DNA of 64,000 nucleotides from the NCBI GenBank assembly GCA_015680685.1, contig MNCI01037953.1:655999-719998 (forward strand). The letters are read 5' to 3'. The stretch's first letter is position 1, and each line of letters starts with the position of its first letter. The notes under the pieces were generated by a model that had not been told where the DNA came from, searched no databases, and saw only the letters and a program-made list of their open reading frames with translations. Made by a program: the position numbers and the translations under genes. Positions 34,228 through 46,398 of this stretch are shown here, piece after piece. Source of the DNA: Gnetum montanum. Its lineage: Eukaryota > Streptophyta > Gnetopsida > Gnetales > Gnetaceae.

Positions 34228-35880
34228 AAGACTAAGTGTTGGTGACCGTTTGGGACACGACCGCCAACGAGTGTCCTCGAACAAGATTTAGGTGCTTGCT
34301 GGTCTCTGGTAACACCAAGGCCCAGATACCTCCAAATAGACTCAGTAGTTAATGTGAGTATGTGTGTGTGTTGTTGCTATGTGCGGTTATGAAATATGAA
34401 ACGATTGCGTTGTGTGTAAACTACAAATGACTTATCTTAAAGAGATTTAGCCAACTTTGCCAAGTACTGTGAGTTGTTGAGAGTTTCTATTTTTTTCAAT
34501 TGCCTAGTCTATGCAGTCCTTATAATACCTACTTGTAACAAATAAAATTTTGCAAAAACATTTGAGCACAACTCTACGAATCTACTTCTAATTTTCCCCA
34601 GAGAAAGAGATAGTTTCACAAGAAAACTAGAAATAAAGCAAGATTCAATGGAAATAGACAGAAAAGAAAGCATATTTGTGTGGACCTCAAATATTTAAAC
34701 AAGGTAAAATGATACGAGTAAACACTTTGCAATAAAGCTATCCCAAATTCAATATCTACGAATTTTTCAAACTTCCAAGGCTCAAATAAGAAATTTCTTC
34801 AAGACAGTCCTACTATGTTACCAAAAAATTGCTACGTAAACTATCACATACAAGACTCCATTTTGGCTAGATAATGGATGTCAACAATTACACTCAACAG
34901 AACCTTCAAAAGACTTGACAATCTTTGATTGAAATACTAGGGAGATTCACTTTAAAGATAAAAAGAAGTTATTCTGGTCCCATCAAAATACCAAAGATTT
35001 TCTAAACCCTCTTGACTATTGAATCGTTCAACGACATGACTACAAGCAGAGGCTCTCTTACAGCAATCTCAATAGCAATTCTTATATGTTGCACAATAAT
35101 AAAATTTACTACTAAAATGATCTTAAGGCTTTTAAACACACGGGCTTCTATGGCAAAATTTTAACAAAAATTTTCTATTGGGCAACAAGAATAATAAGAG
35201 CAATCTAAAAATCCCAAAATTACTCGCCAAGGATGATACTATCTAAACCACTAGCTAGACAATTTAAGCAAAATAGAAATAAAACATAACTCATAGGACT
35301 ATGACAAAGAGGCTAAAATATTTTCTTTAGCAAGCCATCTTACAAGTAATCGTTCACAATTTCTTCTTTACAATGCTCTTCTCCCAAGACTCAAAGTGTG
35401 TCCAAGTGAGAGCCCAAGTGTGTGATATAAAAAATGAGACCCCAAGTGTGGTAGACCAAGTGTGATGTATTGTTCCCCCCTTGTCATCTCCCTTTCTTCT
35501 TATCCCTAAAGCCTTTTTATAGGGTTCAAATGGTAGTTACATCCAAAATATCTTTGCTAACTTCTCTCCCAAGTAACTTGCCCAACAAGTTAGGAAGTAT
35601 TAACTTAGGAAGTTAGGAATTTAGAAGAAATATTACAAATATTGCTTTTGTGAATAATGAAAATAAACCCAATAGCTCCATATAATTGTTTAAAATTATA
35701 GCTCCAATAGCTTTTCATTTTTACTTGTTTAAAATTTTTAAGTTTTGAATACTATTGAAGCCCTAGTAATTTTATGAACAAGGTGATGGTATAATATCTA
35801 CCTTGGTGTAGAAGTTGGTGGTAACTAATCTATGTAAATTTATATAAATAATTTATCCGCACTTGCACCCATGTAAAAGT
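34228..35880 (-). other. Unassigned AT-rich block, possible LTR-like or promoter sequence
   Basis: Begins TGTTGGTGACCGTTTGGG (34228) after a plain AT-rich stretch. A minus-strand TATA-like CCCTATAAAAAGG lies at 35513-35525. No coding motif, no matching second copy and no primer site were found, so an LTR is only a possibility. Confidence 0.3.
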
Positions 35881-35904
35881 GGCTGGAAATAAAAATTTAA
35901 ATCC

Positions 35905-36300
35905 AAAATATGAGGTCCGAATGTGAAGGCGCCAGGCCTAGAACTGCCAGCAAATATTTCCAAATTATCCTGCCCTACCAAAAATCATTATCAACCGTCA
36001 CCATGGAAGAAGGCTTTGCCGCTGCATCCAGCATCGTTGCCGTGTGGTGTTCAGTTGCTGAAGAGCAGAGGAGAAGGATTTTTCTTGAAAAAAAATGATT
36101 TGTTGAACATATGGTCCTGAACATAGGGTTTCAGTTTCCTGGAATTTGTTTTGTTTTACCCTAAATTCGCTTAGGGCTTCCTGTGTTTTTTTTTTTGTTG
36201 TGAATCATCTTCCAAATCACTGCCGTTGATTGCAGAGCCAAGGGCGAACGTGCCATGGATCAGAGTATCAGCGAATGATGACGTCGGGTATGGTAAGTTG
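35905..36300 (+). pseudogene. CpG-rich host gene fragment with exon-like signals
   Basis: GC- and CpG-rich patch unlike its surroundings. On the plus strand an ATG in good context (CACCATGG, 36003-36005) opens MEEGFAAASSIVAVWCSVAE. Further on, a pyrimidine tract ending TTGATTGCAG (36226-36235) and a donor TG|GTAAGT (after 36292) bracket a 57-nt segment open in one frame (PRANVPWIRVSANDDV). These look like pieces of a plant gene, but I do not recognise the protein and they may come from more than one gene. Confidence 0.4.
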
Positions 36301-36429
36301 AGAATGGCCCTGTAATAGCCAAAAAATTCTCTACGCAGTGTGCACATTGCAGAACACAGAGAACGTCTAGGAAGGCGTCGAAGGCGGGCAGATCTAGCTG
36401 CATATCGGTGGAAAAAAAATTTTGAAACT

Positions 36430-36616
36430 GAATGTGTTGCTACTTAAATTCGTTGCGAAGCTCTAATTGTGGTTTCTGTTTTGATCGAAGTAGCAAAGAC
36501 CATGAGAGCTCCTCCTCCGCCGTCCTTGTAACCGCATCCTTGCAAGGCTCTATCACAATACGCCTGGCAGGGGCACCATCGATCTTGGGGCCAAAGAAAA
36601 CAATCGGGTTCACCAT
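36430..36616 (-). pseudogene. Captured cyclophilin N-terminal fragment
   Basis: From the minus-strand ATG at 36616-36614: MVNPIVFFGPKIDGAPARRI, then VIEPCKDAVTRTAEE. This matches the start of cyclophilin peptidyl-prolyl isomerases (NP.VFFD..I.G.PAGRIV.EL..D.VP.TAEN). The sequence then diverges (ELSWSLLLRSKQ), so the FRALCTGE block and the whole catalytic domain are absent. D-to-G, G-to-R and L-to-P changes are evident. CpG content is high here. It lies antisense to the exon-like pieces at 36003-36292, within copia B and in copia B's own orientation. Confidence 0.72.
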
Positions 36617-36653
36617 TCTATTTCGATTGGATCGCGTACTAAAATAGAAACCT

Positions 36654-36990
36654 TTAAAGATCAACAAACCCTAGCACTTCTGCAAAATCTACTGATGCCT
36701 GCAGATCAGCTACTGAATCACCATTTCCACAAATTTCTTTGCATGCATTACTGTTGCTTGGTAAATCATGAATTGAATCAAAGCATAATTTTAGATTTAC
36801 CTCTGCGTTAATACCAAGAAGTCTCCTTTCCAATCCATGAGCAATACCATAGTTTAGATCATTGTATTTACCGTCATCTATGAGGATTGTTCCATTTGCA
36901 AAACTTTCATTTTCTATATTCAATTTTAAATTATCAATATCTTCTCCATTATTTTGCAAACATGCACTGATAATTTCCCCATTTTGTTAT
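36654..36990 (-). pseudogene. Unknown acidic ORF next to the cyclophilin fragment
   Basis: An open minus frame of about 101 codons (MQNNGEDIDNLKLNIENESF, INAEVNLKLCFDSIHDLPSN, ADLQASVDFAEVLGFVDL) rich in Asp, Asn and Glu. It reads towards the cyclophilin fragment. No family recognised; it may be part of the same captured host sequence. Confidence 0.35.
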
Positions 36991-37477
36991 TCATACAATC
37001 TGTTGATTCTAATTTTTGAATTTTCATTTCCAGTTCTCTTCTCTTATTCTTTACCAGTATCCAAATGATCAATTCCTGAACATATTTCTAATAATGAAGA
37101 ATTCCTTGCTTGTCAATTGATTCACCATTGGCACATTATCTTTTGCAATCTTCTATTTACTGTCTTTCATATATGCATTATTTCCATCAATAATATTATA
37201 GTCTCCCCTAGATCCCATACCAATAGTATGAAATAACACATTTACATTCTCCCACTCTTACAATAATGTTTAAGATGAATCTTACTATTCCATGAAATGG
37301 CCAAATGTGCCAACACTAAGTACTAATCTTATTTTGATCATCATAGTTAAGAGTTTGCCTACAATCACAAGTTTTACATATAAATGTAGTGTCATCCTCG
37401 TGATAAAAATTTTAAAACCTTACTATGCTTGATCTTGAGCTTGAAATTTCAAGTGTTGCTTCCTCTGAATTCTTTCG
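36991..37477 (-). other. Unassigned sequence between captured fragments and copia B gag
   Basis: No gene recognised; AT-rich. Confidence 0.4.
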
Positions 37478-38794
37478 CTAATTTTTAGAAGTCTCCTCTT
37501 CCTGAATCTTGCTACAATCCTTGTTACAAGAGGTTAGTTGTTGAATCTCATATTTTATGTCTAAGATTTCTTCTTTCACTTTATCATGAATAACATCCAA
37601 CTTAGAAAGTACTAATTTCTTTCCCTTCCTAATCAAATGATGCAAAAGAAAAATTTCTTCTCTGAATTCACTATACCTATTGTCACACTTACCATTTTGT
37701 TTAGCTATATGTGAGGAAGGTTCATCTGTAAACACCATGCAAATGAGATGTGAATCTTTGGAAGAATTACATGCTTCTTCTTCACTTTGTTCACCATCAT
37801 CCCAACTTGTATAGAAGTTGTTCTTTTTTGGTTCCTCATCATTGGATCTATTCTTTAGCTAAACCTTGTTGTCATTTGGATCGCTAGGACATTTGAAGGC
37901 CATATGGCCTATTCCTTCACAAATCCAACATTCTATAGAAGAAAATTATAAGTTAGAATAATTTAAAAATTTTCTACCTCTATCTCTTCCTTTGAAGAAA
38001 TTAGGTCTTTGCTATTGCTGAGATGCCACATTATTTCTTCTTGTAAGCAATCATTGTAGTTTCCTTGAGAGAAGAGCAATCTCATCTTCATTGCCCTCAT
38101 CATGTTCATGGACCTCCTTCTCCTTGGAGGCAATCTTCAAGGTAATGGATCTTTTTTGAATAGCTCCTTTAATTATGAGATTCATTTCATAGGTGATGAA
38201 AGCACTTTGAAGTTCCTCAAATTTCATAGTTGAGAGATCCATGATTTCCTCCATAGCTATGATCTTTAGTCCAAACTCCAATTGTAGAGTTCTAATCCTT
38301 TTGATAATTACATCACTTTTAGGTAGATCATTTCCTGTTCCTCTAATTGCTACAACAAGATTTTTATCTCTAGAAAAATAATCTTTGATTTTCTCACCTT
38401 CTCTCATTTTAAGTTTATCATATTGATTTTGTAAAACTAACAATTTTGAATGCTTAACAATAGAGGTTCATTCATAAGTAGCTTCTAAAGATTTTTAAAT
38501 TTCATTAATCATTTTACATCCTACTACCATATTAAATTTAGATTTATTCAAAGCACAATATAAACAATTTTTTTCTTTTGAATCAAACATGAACTTATCA
38601 TTTTCTTCTTAAGACCATTTGTTTTGAGGCTTGATGATGCTGGTGGTGTTGAAAAAAAATGGAGCATAGCCTTTTAGAATTGACTCCCATACTTCAAACT
38701 CCATATATTTAAAGAATCCTTGCATTCTAGCTTTCTAGTAGGTGAAGTTGAATCCATTGAACATGGGTAGCTTTGTGTAGGATGTTCCCTCCAT
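37478..38794 (-). pseudogene. gag: Ty1/copia (SIRE/Maximus-like) gag, copia B
   Basis: Starts at the minus-strand ATG 38794-38792 (MEGTSYTKLPMFNGFNFTY). MEFEVWESILKGYAP follows (about 38680), then FDSKEKNCLYCALNKSKF, KLLVLQNQYDKLKMREGEK and KDYFSRDKNLVVAIRG (38443-38340), the capsid-like UBN2-type domain, and SKEKEVHEHDEGNEDEIALL. The CCHC knuckle CWICEGIGHMAFKC is at 37932-37891 (CX2CX4HX4C), and the tail NNFYTSWDDGEQSEEEA is followed by a Lys/Glu-rich coiled coil (37738-37478). It is better preserved than copia A. No protease follows. Confidence 0.85.
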
Positions 38795-38836
38795 TATTCA
38801 CTCTTGAAGTTGATGATGACAAATAAGAGTACTAGG

Positions 38837-38851
38837 CTCCAATACCACTTA
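38837..38851 (-). other. Copia B primer-binding site (tRNA-Met type)
   Basis: Minus-strand AAGTGGTATTGGAGCC next to the 5' LTR. TGGTATTGGAGC differs from TGGTATCAGAGC at two or three positions. Confidence 0.75.
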
Positions 38852-40069
38852 TGGATCATTAAACTTACAGTGGGGAAGAATAAGTTCTCCAAATTAAAAC
38901 TTAAACAAACAAATCACACACACCAAATTTAATGTGGTTCCCCAACTTGTGTGGTCCACACTTTGAGGGCAAATCACAAGCACACCTCCAAACTTTATTG
39001 CACTTAAAGTGTGGTTGAAGGATCCACAACCTATATAGTCTTCAAGCCCCACTCTAGAGTGTTGTACCATAGGACCAATCACTCAACCTTGCAAGGTCCT
39101 ATCAAGCTTGGAAATGTGGTTTCTAGGCTTCCACAACCTTTACATTCTTGAGCTCCACACTGGAGTGTTGTACCATAGCACCAACAACTCAATCTCCTAG
39201 GATCTCGACAAGCTCAAGCAAGATGTCTTCTCACAAGAAGCACATCAACCCTGTAGGGCAATAAGGAAGAATAATTACAAGGGATAAATGCAACTCAGTT
39301 TGCTAATCCTTGTACCTTTAGGTATAGCACACTTTACAATGCCAAAATGATAATACAATGAGGAGCAATAGAGAATACAAATGATTACAAAATGATTGTA
39401 CAATGATTACAAATAAGATTGTACATTTTCCAATTCATATTAAGTCTTCTTATAGCTATCATGTTTCTAAATCCTTCTTAAAACTTGTGCAAAAACTATC
39501 CAATAGTCATTAACATTCATGGAAGGTGTGTTCTTCATGCTTGAGACATCTCTTTGAATTTGCCTTCAATTCTGGAAAGATGTTTTTGTTTAGGAAAAGA
39601 CATTTTTATGAAATCTCCATTCTTGGAAGACGTCTTTGTCTAAAGAAAGACATCTTTTTGAACTTGGTCTACATTCTATAAAGATGTATTTCTATGATGA
39701 AGACACCTTTGCCTAAAGAAATATGTCTATTATTTCTTCAAGATGTCTTTATTCAATTTCTTCATTCTTTGAATGCATCATTCCTTATCCACAACTATGA
39801 TCTTCTACATGTTTTAATGATGATAACTTAGCTTGTACAGTATCTAGTCCTTGTCCATGTTCTTTGGATGTTCATTTGAAGACCATATGGATGACCTTCT
39901 TCTTTGAGTTCTAAACAGTTCATTCCTTGTCCTCTCTATAGGATTTAGCTTATCTTGGTCACCCATGTACATAGTCCTACAAACATAATAACCATAAAAG
40001 CATGCAAACAAAATTTGAACCCATTTTACATAACATTTTGATACACACCAAAACACACTAAAAGGTCCA
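38852..40069 (-). repeat. Copia B 5' LTR
   Basis: Plus-strand ends TGGATCATTAAAC (38852) and ACTAAAAGGTCCA (40069). It contains the AGACATCT/AAGATGTC cluster (39530-39750), upstream on the minus strand of the TATA-like AGCTATAAGAAG (39449-39460). It matches 22418-23623. Confidence 0.9.
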
Positions 40070-40071
40070 TA

Positions 40072-42741
40072 GGAGCAACTTAGAAAAGAGCGATGACATA
40101 CATCTTTAGTTATGATATGCTAGGATTGCTCAATGAGTACATAGATGATATAGTTGTTAATTCCAAAGTGGCTAATAATCATGTGCATGACATTGACCTT
40201 GTGCTTAAAAGATGCCTCAAGTATGAGCTTAGGCTTAATCCTAAGAAGTGTGTCTTTGACATTAAAACTAATAAGATGCTTGTCTTTGTAGTATCTGAAG
40301 TAAGAATACATGTTGATCCTAACAAGGTTAAGGCCATATCCAACTTGGTAGTGCCAACCAACCTTAAGGAGCTTCAAGGACTACAAGGTGGATTCCAACT
40401 TATTGATAAGCTCATCACCAGGCTTATAGATAAGTTACAATCCATGCAACACTTGTTTAAGAAAGGAGCTCAATATGAGTGGATGACTTAATGACAATAA
40501 TTCTTTGAAATTCTTAAGCAAGAGTTGGCACAACTGCCCATAGTTTATCCACCATAAAAGGATAAAACTTTCTACATCTACCTTGCTATCTCTGACATGT
40601 CTATTGCCTTTTTACTTTGTCAGAAATGAGATGATGGAGTAGAGTTACCTATATACCACTTAAGCCATGCATTGATTGCCTATGAGACCTAATACAGCAA
40701 GTTGGAGAGGTATTGTCTAGCACTATGATTCTCACTGAAGAAGTGGAGACACTACCTATTTAGGAGCCAAGTGTCATCTATAAAGATAATGTACTTAGAG
40801 CCATCACAACTAATATCTACAAAAGTAGCCATATAGCCTGTTGGAAATCCATAAAAGCTGAATTTGACCTACATTACATCTCTCAACCCTCAACAAAAGG
40901 TTAAGATATAACCACATAACTTATTGTTTCACCAGTAGAAGACCATGCAACCAACGACCCTAAATTCCTAGATGAACATGTAAACATTGCTATCGAAGTA
41001 CCCAAGGACTATGAGATGATCATGCACTTTGATGAAGCTTCAACTGCTCATGGGGCTAGTGCTGCTATGATCATAACATTCCTGTTTAGTAAAATCCAAC
41101 CCTTTGTTTATTGTTTCAAATTCCCATGTACCAAAAATAAGATAAAATATGAAGGATTGATCAGGGAAATGATGGTAGCTCATGACCTAGGAATCAATTG
41201 ACTAATGATCAAAGGTTATTCAAAACTTGTGGTTAACTAAGTAACCAAGGTTTATGCATGCAAAGCCAAGCACTTGCAACCTTACTATGACCTAGGAAAG
41301 AAAATGATATAATTATTTATAGATGGTAGTATCTAGCATGTACCCCAAACCAAGAACACACTAGCTGATGTCATTACAACCTTATCCCTTAGTGTGACAC
41401 CAAATTTGTTTACCAAATTACCTTCCTTAACTATGAACTATGCTATTCCCATCACATAGAGCACTAAGGAGAACTCTATAGCCTTTTTCTATACCACCCC
41501 TCCAAGGAAATTGTATGATGATATCAAGTTTTACCTCATGCATGGTGAATCTTCGCAAGGCCTAAATACTTCTTAAAAGGATGTTGTACATAAATGATCA
41601 AAGTAGTATATCATCGTAAGTGATGTTAATGATCCTATGATGGCATGTTATTAGTGTCTTTGGGCAAAATCAAAGCCTACAAAGTCCTTGATCAAGTTCA
41701 TGAGGGTATATGTGGATGACATATAGGACCTAGAGCCATGGCTACTAAAATTAGGTGACTAGGCTCTTACTAACCCTATATGGAAAATGATTGCCTGTAG
41801 AAGGTCAAGACCTATGACACTTGTTAATGGCATAGTAACCTAATACATGTACCACTAATTGAGTTACATACTACTTAGATAACTTGGCCATTTCAACAAT
41901 GGGGATTGGACATCATTGGACCTATAACACCTAAGTCTTCCATGGGACACAGTTTCATCATCACTGTAACTAAATACTTTACAAAGTTGGTTGAAGCTAT
42001 TCACCTACGGAAGACAACATCTCAACAAGTTTGTAAATTTATACATGACAATATGGTAGCAATTTTTGGCATACCTATGACCATAGTCATGGATAATGGA
42101 CCATAATTTAGTAGCCAATAAATGAAAAACCTTTTCATGACCTAGGCATTAAGCATTTCTTTTCATCATTATACTACCTCCAAGCCAATGGACAAGTTGA
42201 AGCTAGCAATAAGGCCATCCTAAACTTGCTTAAAAAGATGCTAAATAATAGTAAACACAAGTGGCATGAGTAGCTTGTCCATGCACTTTGGGCCTACTAA
42301 ACAACGTATTGAACTACAACTAGTGTAACTCCATATAGCCTAGTTTATGAATCTAAAGATATTTTACCTCTTGAATTATAGGTTCCATCACTTAGAGTGG
42401 CTCTATCAAACTTCATCAGCAATGAAAAGAATAAGGAGCTATGTAACATGAACCTAGACTCAATGGAGGAGCAACAAGTGCAAATGCTTGCTCACATCAA
42501 GTGAGAGAAAGAGAGGTAGAAACAACAACACCTCCATGACTTGAACAAATGAAAGATCAAGAAGGGAGACATGGTGCTCAAGGCTATTCATGAGTATGTG
42601 GACAAGTTCTCAACCAATTGGAAAGGGCCTTTGTTGATCAAAAAGGCCTATGATAATGAAGCTTTTAGAATAATGGACATGGATGTGAATGAATTGGCCA
42701 ATCTGGTGAGTCATTCCTATCTAAAGCCTTATTATATTTAA
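40072..42741 (+). pseudogene. pol: Gypsy G1 pol, second part: RT, RNase H, second RNase H, integrase
   Basis: Resumes the RT at GAT..RAMTYIF (40072-40110). Catalytic NEYIDDIVVNSK is intact (about 40132-40167); LRLNPKKCVFDI and RIHVDPNKVKAI follow. The connection/RNase H remnant is broken (40500-40800). A second RNase H-like domain runs 41016-41400 (IMHFDEASTAHGASA, FPCTKNKIKYEGLIREMM, DLGI, YSKLVVN, HVPQTKNTLADVITTL); this 'extra' RNase H marks the Tat/Ogre-type branch. The integrase core has WGLDIIGPITPKS (41898), IVMDNGP (42085) and GQVEASNKAILNLLKKM (42190-42240), so all three D,D,E residues are present. The C-terminus is MVLKAIHEYVDKF to LKPYYI, stop 42741. Confidence 0.87.
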
Positions 42742-45236
42742 CATATTTTCTTGGCAAGTACCAACATTGACATACATAACTGTAGTAACCAATAACAAGC
42801 AAGGCAACATTTTTTTCTTCACCTATTTTTATAAAACAAATGGACTGAAAAACTTTGTAATAGCAATAGTTCAAGATGTAGATCCCTTTTGGGTGTAACA
42901 ATTGTGATCTTTGGTGGCTTGGCTTGCTAGTTCTTTCATATAGCCCTATGCATTATATTATGACAACATGTTTTCTTTGTCTTATTTTGTTATTCTATTG
43001 GAGTTGTGCTTACAGGATGAAGCCTGGAGTCATCACAAATGTGCAGCTCATTATAGTAACAATTTACCACATGACCTTGATGTGTAAGATTTAGTGAGTT
43101 TGTCCTACTAGTGCCAAGAGTGCTTGTTTTACTTCACTCTCATTATCCCCACCCCCAACCTTGATCCTAAGCCCATAGCCTATTTATGACATTCCATTTC
43201 TTAAATGATAATGGTAACCTATGTTTGACACTCATGCACTATGATCAATTGATATCTCCCTTGTCATGCTTCACCATCAATTCTGTTGAATGTAATACAT
43301 TTTATTCAATAGGAAAACCAAATCAAACCTAGCTTTGGCAATGAAATCCAATGAGGATTTTGTCCCTTAAAAAATGAGAAAGCAAATTATCAAGAACCCA
43401 AATGGTTAATGAGGACAAAAAGAATCAATGGCTCTAAACATGGAAAAGAAGGAGCCTCACAGCTAAAGAAATGTTAGAGTGAGCTATTCATGCCTCAAAA
43501 AAATTAATGACTAACCAACACTTTAAAGCATGAAGGGAAAAGTATTTATTGATTATTAAAAATATCATTGCCATATCATAGCCATGATGTCAACCTATGA
43601 AACTCCTTATTAACCCTCATGACCATTTCCTAGTAATCAAATGTAACCTGCAACTTTTATCACCTTATCATAACCTTATTTCATTGTCACAAAGCACTCG
43701 TTGGCATGGTTCAACATTAAAGGATCAATTATGAAGAGGAAATGTTGGTGATGGGCTCACATTGCTATTTTGTATTTTATGTCAATGTCTCTTAGATCAA
43801 TCCTCCAAATATGAACAAAGAGGGGCCAATGAAATACCACTAAGAAAACACATGTTGTAACTTGTAACCTTCACCACCCAACTTGAGGTAAGATCTTATT
43901 GTAAATGTAAGGTTTATGGCCCATGAGCTATGATCTTACATACTTTAAACTTTTGGAGCTGCAAAATTCCTTATAAAGTGTTATTTCCTTACTTCCCAGG
44001 TGGAAAAAGTGGTATTATGTCTATATATGGGCTTGGGAAGGCTAAACATTCCTTGGGGACTATCAAATTTGGCATTTTCATGGGTTTTTGTGGAGGTATA
44101 TTCTCAACTATGTTAGAGACATCCACACCCAGTGTTGATGGTATTCACTTTTTCATTTCCCAACAATTCCCAGTGTAGTTACCACAAAACCCAACATGGA
44201 TACTACAAGGCCAATTGGTGGTGTTGGATGTTCAATTTTCCAACAATTCCCAACATAGTTTCTACAATTCCTATTAGTTGTAGCATGGCCAGCATAGCCA
44301 TCTTAGATCTTCAGTAGTATTCACATGGTCAATGTAGTCACCACATTTTCTAGCAAATTCCAACAATGCCAGTGTAGCTCTTCAAGACCAGCATAGTTGA
44401 GGTGAAGCCAACATAGTCACAAAAATTTGTTTACTATTTTTAGTATGCAAATGGGTTTTGATGGCTTTGGTGTATCAAAACTTTTCATAAATGTTAAAGT
44501 ATGCTGGAATAATTTCTTGCTATAGCTACAATCAATGTTAATCTGTCATCAATCATGGCACAAATTTAGAGCCCAAAATTAGCAATCTTGAAGCCTACAA
44601 AAGCTAAACTTGAACACAATATTCATGTTCCAAAAATATTTTTTGGTAGTATAGAATATTTTTGCAACCATACAACCATAGTAACAATGAGCACATAAAA
44701 TCCATTTTAGCATTTTGCAAGACTTTTGAAGTAATTGGCATCTACTTGAACACCAGAGACTCTCAGTGTAGTCTGATTACTACTAAAGCCAAATAGTATT
44801 ACTCGCACCATTTCCAGGCAAAGTTATAGATTCAAGTGAAAACCAACAAGAGGCTTTTGATATTGGAGTTGTGAAGTACCTGGATCATTGAGTTCAATTA
44901 CAAAACACAACCTATCAACTTCAATAGGCTTCAAGCTCCAATCAGATAAGCTTCTTATGCATTTGAGCATGCAATCTGTACTCCTTGAACTCTACACTTT
45001 CAAATTTTTTGCTATTTTAATAAATTTTGTCAATTTACTTGTAGTGAAAATTTTATTCTAATTTTAATTTTATGTTTATTTTCTATTGAATCTACAATTT
45101 TAGTTTCTCCATTTACATTTTCTAAATTCCCGGGTAAATGGCCAAACTATCCAGGGTACCTTGAATCCTATTTCTTAGAGACCCTTGGGATCCATAGTTA
45201 GGCTAGTGCACTTGGGATTTTTTGTTCTTCTATCAA
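42742..45236 (+). other. Gypsy G1 3' region, probably including a degenerate LTR
   Basis: No gene. 44080-44420 holds a second, looser cluster of CATAGT/AGTGTAG motifs (AACATAGTTTCTAC, GGCCAGCATAGCC, CAATGTAGTCACCAC) resembling those of the leader array. I could not set LTR boundaries because no 5' partner is in the window. The right edge is the truncated end of G2. Confidence 0.4.
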
Positions 45237-46130
45237 CTAAATTTTCTATATGCTACAATATTTTTGATACTAACATCTATAAATTGTTGCATTAGTTGCT
45301 TTCCTAGGTCATGGTAAGATTGCAAATGTTTGGCTTTGTATGTGTAAACCTCTATTACTTGGTTAACCACAAGTTGTGAATCACCTTTAATCATTAGATG
45401 TTTGATTTCTAGATCATAATCTACCAACATTCCCCTAATCAATCAATCATATTCAGCCATGTTTTTGGTACAAGGAAATTGAAAATAGTAAGTGAAGTGT
45501 TGGATTTCATTGAACAAAATGTTATGATGATAGCTGCATTAGCCCCATGCATAGTTGAAGCTCTGTTAGAGTGCATAATTGCCTCATAGCCCTCAAGTAC
45601 ATCACTAATAATGTTGACATGCTCATTTGGCAACTTGGGATCAATGGTTGCATGATATTTTATTGGGAGTATGGTAAGTTGTGTAGCTATAGCTTGACCT
45701 TTTATTGAGGCTTGGGAGATGTAATGCAAGTCAAACTTTGCTATTATGGCTTTCCAATGGGCTATATGACTACTTTCATAGATATTAGTCATAATGACAC
45801 TAAGCAAGTTGTCCTTGCAAATGACATTGACTTGGCTTCTAAAGAGGTAGTGTCTTTACTTCTTCAATGAGAAGACTAGTGCTAGATAATACTTCTTCAC
45901 TTTAGTGTATCGAGTCTCATAGAAAATCAATGCATGGCATAGGTAGTCTATAGGTAACTCTGCTCCTTCATCCCATTTCTAATAGTGTAGAGAGGCAATG
46001 GACATGTCATAGATAGCAAGGTAGATGTAAAAATATCTATCCTTTTGTGGTGGACAAACTATGAGTAGTTGTACAAACTCTTACTTAAAGTTTTCAATTC
46101 TTCTTAGCATTGAGCCATCCACTCATAGTG
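45237..46130 (-). pseudogene. pol: Gypsy G2 pol, second part (RNase H, extra RNase H), truncated
   Basis: Minus-strand continuation of the G2 RT after E4. HYEWMAQC-type RT/RNase H connection starts at about 46130. Broken RNase H (46100-45850) is followed by the second RNase H (LVPKT/CTKN.AEY, LIRGMLVDYDLEIKHLMIKG, DSQLVVNQVIEVYTYKAKHL; 45440-45240). It stops abruptly at about 45237 before the integrase. Compare G1 40480-41360. Confidence 0.82.
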
Positions 46131-46135
46131 AACTC

Positions 46136-46398
46136 TAATGAAGCATCAATTGGCTATGTTGATGGGATTGCATCAATGTAGCTGTGTCGACAGAGTCGTT
46201 TCAATGTAGCTACCATGACACAACTATGTTGACGCATACCCATCAACGCAATCCTATCGATGCATGCAATGATGCCTTAACACGTACCATTAATGCAATG
46301 TCTATTTTTGCCTATATATATGCATGCTCCCACCATGTATTGGCATTCTTTTGTCAATAGAGTAGCTGAACTCTTACAGTTTTATTCTGTAGTCTTAG
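46136..46398 (+). repeat. E4 5' LTR, left piece
   Basis: TAATGAAGCATCAATTGG onwards, matching 59130-59370. U3 has repeated GATGCA/ATGTAGCTAC/CTATGTTGA phrases (46145-46290), a TATATATA box at about 46314-46321, and ends at CTTAG, the E5 target site. Confidence 0.88.

Larger units (their letters stand above)
22418..40069 (-). mobile_element. Copia B: Ty1/copia SIRE/Maximus-like element, inserted in G1
   Basis: Minus-oriented element with 3' LTR 22418-23623, polypurine tract 23624-23641, a pol-less interior, gag 37478-38794, primer-binding site 38837-38851 and 5' LTR 38852-40069. It is split by E3 (24014-32605) and contains captured host-gene sequence at 35900-36650. It interrupts the G1 RT just before the GATYQ block (40072). 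The left end lies in the N gap, so its target duplication cannot be read. Paired LTRs differ at roughly one site in seven by eye, so it is old. Confidence 0.82.

Noticed and set aside
40120-40377. Minus-strand ORFs opposite the G1 RT
   Set aside because: They are shadows of the RT catalytic region, mirrored at 60196-60387 in G2.
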